DNA of 37,485 nucleotides from Pseudomonadota bacterium (GTDB lineage Bacteria > Pseudomonadota > Alphaproteobacteria > Reyranellales > Reyranellaceae). The notes under the pieces are model-generated. The model saw nothing but the letters and a program-made list of their open reading frames with translations, was not told the origin of the DNA and searched no databases. Of the stretch, positions 21,778 through 30,908 are shown piece after piece (positions within the stretch are counted from its first letter, which is position 1; each line of letters opens with the position of its first letter). The position numbers and the translations under genes are program-made. The DNA is taken from positions 1 to 37,485 of the forward strand of contig JAEZIF010000514.1 of NCBI GenBank assembly GCA_023416135.1. Direction: 5' to 3'.

Positions 21778-23870
21778 ATGGTAGACGAGCAGTACAAACA
21801 GTACAGCAAGGGCGGGCTGTTCGGCGCCGTCGTCGACTATGCGAGGCTCGATGCCAACACCATCGCGGAGCTGAGCGGCTTCCGCTGGACCGCGAATTTT
21901 ACGGATTATGCGCTCGCCGGCTCGGTGCCGGCCACCCGGATGACCTACTGGTTGTGCAGACCACCAGCGACTACAGCGACTATCCGGCGTCGTACGCCGA
22001 GGGCCAGGCACAGATCGCCAACTTCAAGCCCGTCACGCCTGAGCAGACGGCAGCGATCCATACGGCGTTCGGCCTCCTCTCCTCCTACACCCTGCTCACC
22101 TTCGAAGCCGCCTCGTCCAGCGACACCGCCTCGCTGCGCCTTGCCCGCAATGCGCCGGAGCCGCCGGCAGACCCGTCCTCGACCGGCGGCTATCCGCCGT
22201 CGCTGGATGAACAGGGCATACCCTACGGGACCTACGGCTCCGGCGACGCCTGGCTCGCCGGGAACGCCAACGTCACGAGCAGCTACTTCGGCTCCGACGA
22301 GTTCTCCACCATCATCCACGAGATCGGCCATACGCTCGGCCTGAAGCACGGCCACGAGACCTCGCCCAACGGCGCGCTCGCCCGGGAGTTCGACAATCAT
22401 CAGTTCTCGGTGATGACCTACCGGACATACACCGATTCGCCGTTCGACCCGATTTCACGCGAAGCCGACGGCTCCTCGCCGCAGAGCTACATGATGTTCG
22501 ACATCTCGGCGCTGCAGTCGATGTATGGCGCGAATTTCAGCAGGCTCGGCAAGACGGATACCTATCGCTGGGACGCGACCGGCCAGCAGCTTCTCAACGA
22601 TCGGCCGGCTCCCAACACCGGCGTCACCCTGCACAACAAGATCTTCTCGACCATCTGGACGCAGGGCGCTGCAGCGACCTACGACCTCAGCAACTTCAGC
22701 CAGGACCAGGTCAACGACCTGAGGCCCGGCAGATGGCTGGCCTTCGCCAGCAACCAGCTCGCCGACCTCAAGCTCGGCGACACATCGCCGGAGTTCAAGG
22801 CAGAGGGCAACATCTACAACGCGCTGCTCTACAAGGATGACCTGAGGTCGGCCATCGCCAATCTCACCACCGGCAGCGGCAACGATACGCTGATAGGCAA
22901 CGACCGCGACAATGTGCTCGAGGCCGGCATCGGCAACGACATCCTCTACACCTCCGGCGGCAACGACACGGTGAGCGGCGGCGCCGGCGCCGACACGATG
23001 CATTTCGGCGGAGGCTACTCGACCCTGCGCGACAGCGTGGCCGACCTCGACGGCGACGTGGTGCGTGATTTCGGCTTCGGTGCCGTCGACGTGCTGGGCG
23101 TGCGGCTCGGCTGGAACAGCATCTCCATCACGAGCGATCAGACCACGATTTCTGCGGGCGCATCGACCGTCGCTCTGCACGGCAGCTTCTCCGGCAACGG
23201 TGTCTTCATCCTGTCGCCACGCGGGAGCGGAGCCGATGCCCACACCGCGTTCGGCTACGTCAACTACCTGCCCGACCTGGCCGAAGGGGTCGCCGTCGAC
23301 AGGGCATCGATCAACGGCGTCGCCCACCAGTCGTTCCTCATCGGCGATGGCTCGGTGCGCTTCACGCTCGAGTTGAAATCGGCGGTCTCGGCCTTCGCCA
23401 ACAGTCTGGGGATCTACAAGATCAAGGCCGACGGAACGATCGGCGACGTCCAGATCCTGTTCGACAACACGCTCGACGTGGCGGCGGACGCGCGCACCAT
23501 CGATCTGGGCGCGCCGGGCATCGGCGAGCGCTTCGGCTTCTTCCTCGTCCAGGACGGGTTCGACGCTTACGGCCACCTGTCGGGCACCCTCTCTTTCCTG
23601 GCGCCTGGGAGCGACCAGGCTGCCTTCGTCGAGAGCGGCCTGGCGATCCTGACCAGCACGATCTTGGGCGCGCTCATCAACGTCCAGATATTCCACTCGA
23701 CCGCCGCCCTCAATCCAAACGGCGCCAACCAGGTCCTGTCCGGCGTGAGGCCTGGCGGGCTGGAACTGCAGATCGGCTTCGAGGACCTGCCGAGCGCCAC
23801 CGGCGACAGGGATTTTCAGGACGTCGTGTTCGGCATTCACGTCACCGGGGATGGTTTCCTGTTCACGTGA
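21778..23870 (+). pseudogene. Serralysin-like (M10) RTX metalloprotease with DUF4114-like end, frameshifted
   Basis: The ATG at 21778 has GGAG eight bases ahead and encodes a sensible N-terminus (MVDEQYKQYSKGGLFGAVVD ... LSGFRW). After codon 58 (TGG, 21949-21951) the frame is wrong; sense resumes with GTG at 21954 (VQTTSDYSDYPASYAEG), so one base is missing near 21952. After that all is intact: zinc site HEIGHTLGLKH (codons from 22317), Met-turn SVMTYRTY, RTX calcium repeats (GSGNDTLIGND, GIGNDILYTSGGNDTVSGGAGAD at about 22867-23005), and a C-terminal GFEDLPS...GDRDFQDVVF typical of DUF4114. The intact length would be about 698 residues. Such enzymes are secreted without an N-terminal signal peptide by type I systems using a C-terminal signal; one such exporter lies at 34.4-37.5 kb. 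The shift may be real or a sequence error. Confidence 0.8.
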
Positions 23871-23930
23871 ACGCCGACAGGAAGGCCGCTCGCCGGGCTC
23901 GGGGTGACAGCGGCCGCCGAAGTGCTAACG

Positions 23931-23944
23931 TCCTCCCTGGAGGA
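23931..23944 (+). promoter_or_regulatory. Palindrome covering the Shine-Dalgarno of the LLM oxidoreductase gene
   Basis: TCCTCC-CT-GGAGGA pairs the ribosome-binding GGAGGA with an upstream anti-Shine-Dalgarno, starting seven bases before the ATG at 23952. Folded with a 4-base loop it could lower initiation. The stem is short, so regulation is only a possibility. Confidence 0.3.
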
Positions 23945-23951
23945 AACAAGC

Positions 23952-24953
23952 ATGCGGTTCGGTTTGTTCGGCGGCGCGCGGACGAAACGCGGCGTCGGCC
24001 TGGAGGACAGCCAGGGCTATGAGAGCTTCATCGACTATGTGATCGAGGCCGATCGGCTGGGCTTCAAGCAACTCTTCATGGTCGAGCATCATTTCACGGG
24101 CCAAGGCCAGGTATCCTCGTCGATGACGGTGCTGGCCTATCTCGCCGCCCGCACACGCCACATCCGGCTCGGCACGGCCGTGGTGGTCATGCCCTGGCAC
24201 AATCCGGTGCTGGTGGCCGAGCAGGTCGCCACCCTCGATCTTCTGAGCGGCGGACGCGTCGACTTCGGCGTCGGCAAGGGCTATCGCCAGGCCGAGTTCG
24301 ACGGCTTCTGCATCCCGATCGACGAAGCGACCGAGCGCTTCGACGAGGCGATGGAGGTCATCAAGCAGGGCTGGATGAGCCACGAGACGACAGGGGGCCG
24401 CTTCAGCCATCACGGCAAGCGCTGGCACTACGACAACATCGTGGTCGAGCCGGCGCCGCTGCAGCGCCCGCATCCGCCGCTGTGGCTGGCCGCCGGCAGC
24501 CCCGACAGCATCCGCCGCGCCGCGCGCGAGGGCTACAACCTGCTGCTCGACCAGCTCGCCCAGACCGACCAGATCATCCGGCGCATCGCGCTCTTCAAGG
24601 AGGAATGCCGCAAGGTCGGTCGCGCGTACCATCCCGGCCTGGTGGCAACGGCGCGCGCCCTGCAGATGATCCATGGCGAAAGCGAGCGCGCCGAGGCCTA
24701 TGCCACGCGCCAGCGCGTGCTGTCGGTGATCGGCGACCTCGCCCGCGACAAGCTCGCCGACCGCGTCGAGGACGACACGGCGCCACTGCTCGGCACGCCC
24801 GACGAGATCATCGCCCGGCTGAAGGAGCTCGAGGCCGGCGGCGCCACCAACATCCTGCTGGTCGATCCCAACGCCTCGGTGCGTAACCTGCAGGCCTTCG
24901 CCCGCGAGGTCATGCCGTCGTTCGAGGCCTCGCGCTACGCCGCCGCCGAATGA
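23952..24953 (+). CDS. LLM-class (luciferase-like) flavin-dependent oxidoreductase
   Basis: 333 residues from the ATG at 23952, with GGAGGAAAC upstream. It is a bacterial-luciferase-fold TIM barrel: MRFGLFGGARTKRG start, VIEADRLGFKQLFMVEHHFT, ARTRHIRLGTAVVVMPWHNPV, LLSGGRVDFGVGKGYR and a late PPLWLAAGSPDSIRRAA. These enzymes use reduced FMN or F420 with O2 to oxidise or cleave small substrates (sulfonates, alkanes, aromatics). It overlaps the next flavin-oxygenase gene as ATGA, so the two are made together. No flavin reductase gene is visible in the window, so reduced flavin must come from elsewhere. Confidence 0.88.
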   Translation: MRFGLFGGARTKRGVGLEDSQGYESFIDYVIEADRLGFKQLFMVEHHFTGQGQVSSSMTVLAYLAARTRHIRLGTAVVVMPWHNPVLVAEQVATLDLLSGGRVDFGVGKGYRQAEFDGFCIPIDEATERFDEAMEVIKQGWMSHETTGGRFSHHGKRWHYDNIVVEPAPLQRPHPPLWLAAGSPDSIRRAAREGYNLLLDQLAQTDQIIRRIALFKEECRKVGRAYHPGLVATARALQMIHGESERAEAYATRQRVLSVIGDLARDKLADRVEDDTAPLLGTPDEIIARLKELEAGGATNILLVDPNASVRNLQAFAREVMPSFEASRYAAAE

Positions 24954-26203
24954 TGACGAGTGTGACCATGAGCAAGAAGTTCGCGTGGACGCCCTCGCCC
25001 GTCCTGCCCAAGAAGCGCGTCTCCTTCGCCGATGTGAGCTACGAGGAGATGGTGAACCGCGCGCACGCGCTCGCGCCCAGGCTCGCGGCCCGCGCCGAGG
25101 CCTGCGAGAAGCTGCGCCGCCTGCCGGACGACACCGAGCGCGACCTGCACGAGGCCGGCCTGTTCCGCTTCGTGCAGCCCAGACGCGTCGGCGGCGCCGA
25201 ACTCGATGTCGGCATCTTCGTCGATGTCTGCGCCGCGCTCGCGCGCGTCTGCCCGTCGACGGCGTGGAACGTCGGCAATCTCGGCAGCCATCTCTGGATG
25301 CTGGGCTTCTTTCCGCCCGAGACTCAGGACGAGCTGTGGGACGCCTCGCTCGACGTACTGATCGCCACCTCGCTCGCCTTCGCCGGCGGCCGCGGCCGCA
25401 AGGTCGACGGCGGCTGGGAGGTGACCGGCCGCTGGCCCTTGTCGTCGGGCGTCGACAACTCCGACTGGAACATGCTGGGCTTCATGGTGCGCGACGACGG
25501 CGGCGCCATCGTCGACCAGCGTTTCGCCCTCGCCCATCGCTCGCAGTACGAGATCATCGACACCTGGCATGCCGTGGGCCTGTGCGGCACGGGCTCGAAG
25601 GACGTCGCGGTCAAGGAGCTGTTCGTGCCCGAGCGGCGCACGCTCTCGGCCTGGGCGTTCAACGGCAAGCCGCATCCGGGCTCTTCGGTCAACGACACGC
25701 CCCTCTTCCGCCTGCCGTTGCTTGCGCTCGGCCCCTACGTGCTGTCGGGCGTCATGCTGGGCTGCGCCCAGGGCGCCTACGATCTGGTGGTAGGCGCGGC
25801 GCGCAAGCGCAATGCCACCAACACCGGCGTGCCGGTCAACGTCAATCCGACGGTGCAGATCAAGGTCGCCGAGGCGAGTGCGCGCATCGACAACGCCGAA
25901 GTGATCATGAAGCGTGCCTGCGAGCATGCCATGGCCGTCGCCCGCTCGGGCGCCGAGCCCAAGCACGAGGACAAGGTGCGCTATCGCCGCGACGCCTTCT
26001 TCGCCACCCGCGCCTGCCTGGAGGCCGTCGACATCCTGATGACGGTCGCCGGCTCGGGCGGCCTCTACACGACCGGGGCCATGCAGCGGCTGTTCCGCGA
26101 CGCCCATGCCTGCAACGCCCACGTGATGTTCTCTCCGGAGATCCAGGGCGCGATCTTCGGCCAGCACGCGCTCGGCTCCCCGGGACCGGCGCCGCTGCTT
26201 TAG
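24950..26203 (+). CDS. Acyl-CoA-dehydrogenase-fold flavin-dependent monooxygenase (HsaA/HpaB-C2-like)
   Basis: 417 residues from the ATG at 24950 (ATGA overlap with the preceding stop); starts at 24953 or 24968 are possible. It has an acyl-CoA-dehydrogenase-like helical N-domain (ERDLHEAGLFRFVQPRRVGGAEL), a middle beta-domain with GGWEVTGRWPLSSGVDNSDW and GLCGTGSKDVAVKELFVPE, and a C-terminal helical bundle ending near GSGGLYTTGAMQRLFRDAHACNAH. The usual catalytic glutamate of dehydrogenases is not evident, while the motifs match group D flavin monooxygenases such as HsaA or DszC. These take reduced flavin from a partner reductase. Together with the LLM gene it suggests a two-oxygenase step on an aromatic, steroid-like or sulfur compound. 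Substrate unknown. Confidence 0.85.
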   Translation: MMTSVTMSKKFAWTPSPVLPKKRVSFADVSYEEMVNRAHALAPRLAARAEACEKLRRLPDDTERDLHEAGLFRFVQPRRVGGAELDVGIFVDVCAALARVCPSTAWNVGNLGSHLWMLGFFPPETQDELWDASLDVLIATSLAFAGGRGRKVDGGWEVTGRWPLSSGVDNSDWNMLGFMVRDDGGAIVDQRFALAHRSQYEIIDTWHAVGLCGTGSKDVAVKELFVPERRTLSAWAFNGKPHPGSSVNDTPLFRLPLLALGPYVLSGVMLGCAQGAYDLVVGAARKRNATNTGVPVNVNPTVQIKVAEASARIDNAEVIMKRACEHAMAVARSGAEPKHEDKVRYRRDAFFATRACLEAVDILMTVAGSGGLYTTGAMQRLFRDAHACNAHVMFSPEIQGAIFGQHALGSPGPAPLL

Positions 26204-26231
26204 TCATCGCAGACCACGGCCCGAACATGAG

Positions 26232-26259
26232 TTGCACGCCCCCGGCCATGAGCTAGGAT
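26232..26259 (+). promoter_or_regulatory. Candidate promoter for the Liv-type binding-protein gene
   Basis: TTGCAC (26232-26237), 16 bases, TAGGAT (26254-26259). It sits 35 bases upstream of the ATG at 26295. Confidence 0.35.
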
Positions 26260-26294
26260 CGATGCAACGACACACGTCTGGGAGGACGTTCCAA

Positions 26295-27551
26295 ATGCGC
26301 ATCAAGCGTCGTAGCTTCAATCAGCTCGCCGTCGCTGGCGCCGCAACCGGCTTCGCCGGGGCTGCGAATGCACAGGCCAAACCGCTCACGGTCGGCTTCG
26401 GCATGGCGCTGACCGGCGGTCTCGCGCCGAACGGCAAGGCGGCCCTGCTGGCGATGCAGCTCGCCACGGAAGACATCAACGTCAAGGGCGGCATCCTCGG
26501 GCGGCCGGTGAAGCTCGTCTATTACGACGACCAGTCCAACCCCTCGACGGTGCCCGGCCTCTATACGAAGCTGATGGACGTCGACAAGGTCGACATCCTG
26601 GTCAGCGGCTACGCCACCAACATGGTGGCGCCGGCGATGCCGGTCGTGATGCAGAAGGATCGCACCTTCTTCGGCCTGTTCGGCTTGGCCGTGAACACCG
26701 AATTCAAATACAACCGCTATTTCTCGATCCAGCCGGCAGGCGGACCCAAGCCGAAGGAAGCTTTCGCCGAGGGCTTCTTCGAGGTGGCGATGGCGCAGAC
26801 CCCCAAGCCGCAGACCTTGGCCATGGTGGGCGCCGACGCGGAGTTCCCGCGCAACGCGCTGGATGGCGTACGCAACATCGCCAAGAAGTACAATCTCAAG
26901 ATCGTCTACGACAAGAACTACCCGCCGGCGACGGCAGATTACACGCCGGTCGTGCGTGCGGTCGCCGCCACCAATCCCGACATCTTCTTCGCCGCGTCCT
27001 ATCCGCCCGATTCGGTCGGCATCATCCGCGCCAGCCACGAGATCGGCTTCAAGCCGAAGATCTACGGCGGCGGCATGGTCGGCCTGCAGGCGACGGCCAT
27101 CAAGACGCAGCTCGGGCCGCTGCTGAACGACATCGTCGTCTACGACTTCTGGCTGCCGTGGGCAGGCTTCGCCACCGACGCCGGCCGCGAGTTCGTGAAG
27201 AAGTACCAGACCAAGTCGGCCGAGGCCGGCGTCGACCAGCTGGGCTACTACCTGCCGCCGTTCGGCTACGCCTTGATGCAGGTCGTCGACCAGGCGGTGA
27301 CCGCGGCGGGCACGACGGAGGACGCCAAGCTCGCCGACGCGCTGCGCAAGAACACGTTCAAGACCATCGTCGGCGACTTCAAGTTCAACGCCGAGGGCGA
27401 GTGGGAGACCGCCCAGGTCATGGCCGTGCAGTTCCAGGGCGTACAGGGCAACGGCGTGGAGCAGTTCACGAATCCGAAGACCGAAGTCATCCTGTGGCCG
27501 GCCAAGTACAAGACCGGCGACATCGTCTATCCGTACAATCCCAAGAAGTAA
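26295..27551 (+). CDS. Branched-chain amino-acid-type ABC transporter substrate-binding protein
   Basis: 418 residues from the ATG at 26295, with GGGAGGA nine bases ahead. The N-terminus MRIKRRSFNQLAVAGAATGF has a twin-arginine (R5, R6, then F8) pattern and a probable cleavage after ANA, so export is likely by Tat. The mature part is a type I periplasmic-binding fold of the LivK/AmiC family (PLTVGFGMALTGGLAPNG, GGILGRPVKLVYYDDQSNPS, GFKPKIYGGGMVGLQ). The family binds amino acids, amides or aromatic acids. It is convergent to the cognate membrane and ATPase genes (40 bases between stops), an inverted arrangement relative to a standard liv operon. It lies right after the flavin-oxygenase pair, whose substrate it may deliver. 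Confidence 0.9.
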   Translation: MRIKRRSFNQLAVAGAATGFAGAANAQAKPLTVGFGMALTGGLAPNGKAALLAMQLATEDINVKGGILGRPVKLVYYDDQSNPSTVPGLYTKLMDVDKVDILVSGYATNMVAPAMPVVMQKDRTFFGLFGLAVNTEFKYNRYFSIQPAGGPKPKEAFAEGFFEVAMAQTPKPQTLAMVGADAEFPRNALDGVRNIAKKYNLKIVYDKNYPPATADYTPVVRAVAATNPDIFFAASYPPDSVGIIRASHEIGFKPKIYGGGMVGLQATAIKTQLGPLLNDIVVYDFWLPWAGFATDAGREFVKKYQTKSAEAGVDQLGYYLPPFGYALMQVVDQAVTAAGTTEDAKLADALRKNTFKTIVGDFKFNAEGEWETAQVMAVQFQGVQGNGVEQFTNPKTEVILWPAKYKTGDIVYPYNPKK

Positions 27552-27591
27552 GTCGTACGAGTACTCGGAGCTCCGCCTTCATCGGCGAAGA

Positions 27592-28323
27592 TCACGCCCC
27601 GAGGTAGAACTCGCGAATCAGCTCGTTGTTGTTCAGGGCCTCGGCGGATTCGCCTTCGAAGGCGATCTTGCCGTGGACGATGACGTAGCCGCGGTCGGCG
27701 ATGCGGATGGCCTGGGTGAAGTTCTGCTCGGCCATCAGGACGCTGAGGTTGTACCCCTCCTTCAGCTCCTTGATCTTGTCGATGGTGCGCATGACCAGGA
27801 GCGGCGCCAGACCGACCGAGGGCTCGTCGATCAGGAGAATGCGCGGCGCCGACATCAATGCGCGTGCCAGTGCCAGCATCTGCTGCTCGCCGCCCGACAT
27901 GCTGCCGGCGAGCTGTCTGGCCCGCTCCTTCAGCCGCGGGAAGGTCTCCAGGCAGAAATCGAGGTTGCGCCGGATCTCCGAGCGCGCCTTTGGCCGAAAC
28001 GCCCCCAGCAGCAGGTTCTCGGTCACGGTGAGCTTGGGAAAGAGCCGGCGCCCCTCGGGCACGAAGCCGATGCCGAGGTCGACGATCTCCTCGGGCGCGC
28101 GGCCGATCAGCTCGTGCTCGTTGCCGTCGATCACGGCCTTGATGCTGCCCTTCGACGGCCGCACCATGCCCATGACCGACTTCATCAGCGTCGACTTGCC
28201 GTTGCCGTTGGTGCCGAGCAGCGCCACCGTCTCGCCGACGCCGACCGACAGCGATACGTCCTCGAGCACGCGCACCGCGCCATAGCCCGCGTCGATGCCG
28301 GCGATGGTGAGGCTATTCGCCAA
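27592..28323 (-). CDS. Branched-chain amino-acid-type ABC transporter ATPase (LivF-like)
   Basis: 243 residues from the ATG at 28323. Walker A is GTNGNGKST, the signature is MSGGEQQMLALARAL, and Walker B is ILLIDEPSVGL. LNNNELIREFYLGA is the typical LivF tail. It energises uptake together with LivG. Its start lies within the end of the LivG gene (11-base overlap), showing translational coupling. It is the last gene of the leftward transporter operon. Confidence 0.93.
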   Translation of the reverse strand: MANSLTIAGIDAGYGAVRVLEDVSLSVGVGETVALLGTNGNGKSTLMKSVMGMVRPSKGSIKAVIDGNEHELIGRAPEEIVDLGIGFVPEGRRLFPKLTVTENLLLGAFRPKARSEIRRNLDFCLETFPRLKERARQLAGSMSGGEQQMLALARALMSAPRILLIDEPSVGLAPLLVMRTIDKIKELKEGYNLSVLMAEQNFTQAIRIADRGYVIVHGKIAFEGESAEALNNNELIREFYLGA

Positions 28324-29047
28324 GGTAGGCCCTCACGACCTCGGGATCGCGCACGACGTCCTTGGGGTTGCCGTCGGCGATCTTCCTGCCGGCCACCAGC
28401 ACGGCCAGTCGCTGGGAGAACTCCATCACGGCGCGCATGATGTGTTCGATCATGATCACCGTGATGCCGCGCTGGTTCAGCCGGATCAGCAGCGCGATGA
28501 TCTCGTCGACCTCGGCATGACTCAGTCCCGCCATCGCCTCGTCGGCGATCAGGAGCTTGGGATCGGCCGCCATGGCCCGCGCGAGCTCGAGCTTGCGCAT
28601 CTCGATCTGCGTCAGGTCGCGCGGCATCTGGCGCGCCTTGCCGGCGAGCCCGACCAGGCCCAGGAGCTCCAGGCAGCGCTCGTCGATCGCGGCGCCATGG
28701 AGATGGCCGGCGGGCCGCGCATTCACCGCGTAGAGGATGGGTATGCGTACGTTCTCGGCCAGCGTCAGCCCAGCGAACGGCCGCGGCAGCTGGAAGGAGC
28801 GTGCGAGCCCGCGACGCGTGCGCTGGTGCGCCGACAGCGCGTCGATCGCCTCCTCGGCGAAGCGCACGCTGCCCTGCTCGTTGCGCAGCGTGCCGCAGAT
28901 GCAGTTGACCAGCGTCGACTTGCCCGAACCGTTGGGTCCGATCAGGCCGAGCCGCTCGCCCTGCTGCACCTCGAGGTCGATTCCGTCGAGCGCAACGAAG
29001 CCACCGAAGCGCTTGCCCAGCCCCGTGACCGTGAGCAGCGCGCTCAT
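28313..29047 (-). CDS. Branched-chain amino-acid-type ABC transporter ATPase (LivG-like) with altered signature motif
   Basis: 244 residues from the ATG at 29047 (GAGGAAGAGGAA ahead; ATGA overlap with the permease stop). Walker A GPNGSGKST is normal. Where LivG proteins have an LSGGQ or LPYGQ signature this one reads DLTQIEMRKLELARAM, and Walker B ends IADEAMAGL rather than LDEPAAGL. I believe a subgroup of proteobacterial LivG proteins shares these changes, so this is probably a working variant rather than a dead enzyme. The C-terminus DVVRDPEVVRAYLGE is standard. It partners with LivF and the two permeases. Confidence 0.92.
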   Translation of the reverse strand: MSALLTVTGLGKRFGGFVALDGIDLEVQQGERLGLIGPNGSGKSTLVNCICGTLRNEQGSVRFAEEAIDALSAHQRTRRGLARSFQLPRPFAGLTLAENVRIPILYAVNARPAGHLHGAAIDERCLELLGLVGLAGKARQMPRDLTQIEMRKLELARAMAADPKLLIADEAMAGLSHAEVDEIIALLIRLNQRGITVIMIEHIMRAVMEFSQRLAVLVAGRKIADGNPKDVVRDPEVVRAYLGE

Positions 29048-30042
29048 TTCCTCTTCCTCTTGAAGAGACCGACGATGCCCTGGGGCGCCAGGATCACGAA
29101 GGCGACCATCAGCACGCCCGCGACCAGCACGTTGACGGCGGAGGAAATGGTGACGCGCAGGTATTCCTGCAGGCCGCCGACCAGCACCGCGCCGATCACC
29201 GGCCCCAGCCAGCTCGAGGTGCCGCCGATCAGCGGCATGGCGATGGCATTCACCGCATAGTTCAGGCTGAAGCCCGAAGCCGGGTCCAGATAGGTCACGT
29301 AGTAAGGCAGGGGCGCACCGGCCATGCCCATGAAGCCGCCCGAGAGTCCCGTGGCGACGAGCTTCAGCCGGAGGGTCGGCACGCCCGACGCCTCGGCCGC
29401 CCCCTCGTCGTCGCGGATGGCGGCGAAGCCGTAGCCCAGCGCGGAACGCTCGATGGCGCGTGCCGTCGCCAGCACGACGACGCACAGGCCCAGCATCAGC
29501 AGGAACAGGTACTGTACGTACTCGCCGCCGATCAGCGGCGCCACGCGCGGACGCAGCACATAGGCGCCGCGCGCGCCGCCGACGAAATCCCAGTTGGTGA
29601 TCAGGGTCTGCACCACCACGGCCAGCGCCAGCGTGGCGATGGAAAAGAACACACCGCGCAGGCGAAGCGTCAGATAGCCGGTGCCGAGTCCGACCAGGCC
29701 GGCCAGCATGCCGCCGATCAGGATCATCGCCGGGAGCGGCATCGCCGGCACGAGCTTGTGCAGCACCACGGTCGAATAGGCGCCGATGGCGAAGAAGGCG
29801 GTGACGCCGAAGTTCACGTAGCCGGTGTAGCCGCCCAGGATGTTCCAGGCCGTACCCAGCACGATGTACTGCAGCACGACATAGGCCATGAAGAAGGCGT
29901 AGGAGTTGCCGAGCCAGCGGAACGCCGCGAAGATCACGACCGCCAGGCCGACCAGGACCAGCGCGAACGGCAGGCCGCGCATGCCGACGGCGTGCGTATC
30001 GGCGGCGACCTTGTCGGCCCCCTTATCGACCAAGGATGCCAC
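29044..30042 (-). CDS. Branched-chain amino-acid-type ABC transporter permease (LivM-like)
   Basis: About 332 residues. The start is uncertain: GTG at 30042, TTG at 30057 or 30033, or ATG at 29982 are all possible and none has a clear Shine-Dalgarno. All but the last overlap the end of the LivH gene. It has eight to ten hydrophobic spans and the LivM landmark GTAWNILGGYTGYVNFGVTAFFAIGAY, with YLTLRLRGVFFSIATLA and GGTSSWLGPVIGAVLVGG. It forms half of the membrane channel with LivH. It ends FKRKRK and overlaps the next start as ATGA. Confidence 0.9.
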   Translation of the reverse strand: MASLVDKGADKVAADTHAVGMRGLPFALVLVGLAVVIFAAFRWLGNSYAFFMAYVVLQYIVLGTAWNILGGYTGYVNFGVTAFFAIGAYSTVVLHKLVPAMPLPAMILIGGMLAGLVGLGTGYLTLRLRGVFFSIATLALAVVVQTLITNWDFVGGARGAYVLRPRVAPLIGGEYVQYLFLLMLGLCVVVLATARAIERSALGYGFAAIRDDEGAAEASGVPTLRLKLVATGLSGGFMGMAGAPLPYYVTYLDPASGFSLNYAVNAIAMPLIGGTSSWLGPVIGAVLVGGLQEYLRVTISSAVNVLVAGVLMVAFVILAPQGIVGLFKRKRK

Positions 30043-30898
30043 TGGGACGCACCGCAAGCGTGACGAGCAGGATGCCGAAGGCCACCGCCGGCGCCCAGGA
30101 AGGACCGAAGAACGTAGCCGTCAGGCTCTCGGCGATGCCGAGCGTGAAGGCGGCTATCACCATGCCGGGAAAGCTGCCCAGCCCGCCCAGCACGACGATG
30201 GCGAAGACGCGGCCGATATACTCGCGGCCGATCGAGGGCTCCACCGGCTGGATGATGATCAGGCAGGCGCCGGCCAGCGCCGCCGTGGCGATCGACAGCC
30301 CGAAGGCGATGCGCTTGATCTTGACCGGATTGGCCGCCATCAGGCGCAGCGCGCCCTGATCCTGGGCGACCGCCTGTACGGCGCGGCCCACGAAGGTACG
30401 CGACAGAAAGAGCTGCAGGCCGACCACCATCACCATCGCCACCAGGAACGGCACCAGCAGGCGAAGCGGCAGGTCGAACAGGCCGAGATTGAAGCTCGGG
30501 CCGATATAGCCTGCCTGCACGGTGCGATAGTCGACACCGAAGGTCAGCACGAGCGCCACCTCGGTGATGAACAGCAGGCCGAAGAAGAAGGACAGGCCGC
30601 GCAGCGACTGGTCATCGCGCCGTTCGAAGGCGACGTAGTAGACCTGATAGGCCAGCATGCCGAGCAGATAGAAGACCGGAAGCGCGATCACCGCGGCCAG
30701 GATCGGATCGATGCCGAACACCGTGTTGGCGATGAAGGCGACGTAGGAGCCGAGCAGGATGAAGGCCGGATGGGCGATGTTGACGATGTCGAGCAGGCCG
30801 AAGGATATGGCGATGCCGATCGAGACCGCGGCGTAGAAGCCGCCGAGCAGCAGCCCGGAGACGATGGCGTTGATCAGCAGATGAGCCGAGCCGTCCAT
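30023..30898 (-). CDS. Branched-chain amino-acid-type ABC transporter permease (LivH-like)
   Basis: 291 residues from the ATG at 30898. Multiple spans with LivH signatures: LINAIVSGLLLGGFYAAVSIG, FGLLDIVNIAHPAFILLGSY, VGRAVQAVAQDQGALRLM and IVVLGGLGSFPGMVIAAF. It is the first structural gene of the leftward transporter operon HMGF. No Shine-Dalgarno is obvious at this start, but a short upstream reading frame with an excellent one ends ten bases before it, so coupling is possible. Confidence 0.92.
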   Translation of the reverse strand: MDGSAHLLINAIVSGLLLGGFYAAVSIGIAISFGLLDIVNIAHPAFILLGSYVAFIANTVFGIDPILAAVIALPVFYLLGMLAYQVYYVAFERRDDQSLRGLSFFFGLLFITEVALVLTFGVDYRTVQAGYIGPSFNLGLFDLPLRLLVPFLVAMVMVVGLQLFLSRTFVGRAVQAVAQDQGALRLMAANPVKIKRIAFGLSIATAALAGACLIIIQPVEPSIGREYIGRVFAIVVLGGLGSFPGMVIAAFTLGIAESLTATFFGPSWAPAVAFGILLVTLAVRPSGILGR

Positions 30899-30908
30899 GG
30901 CCGACGTG

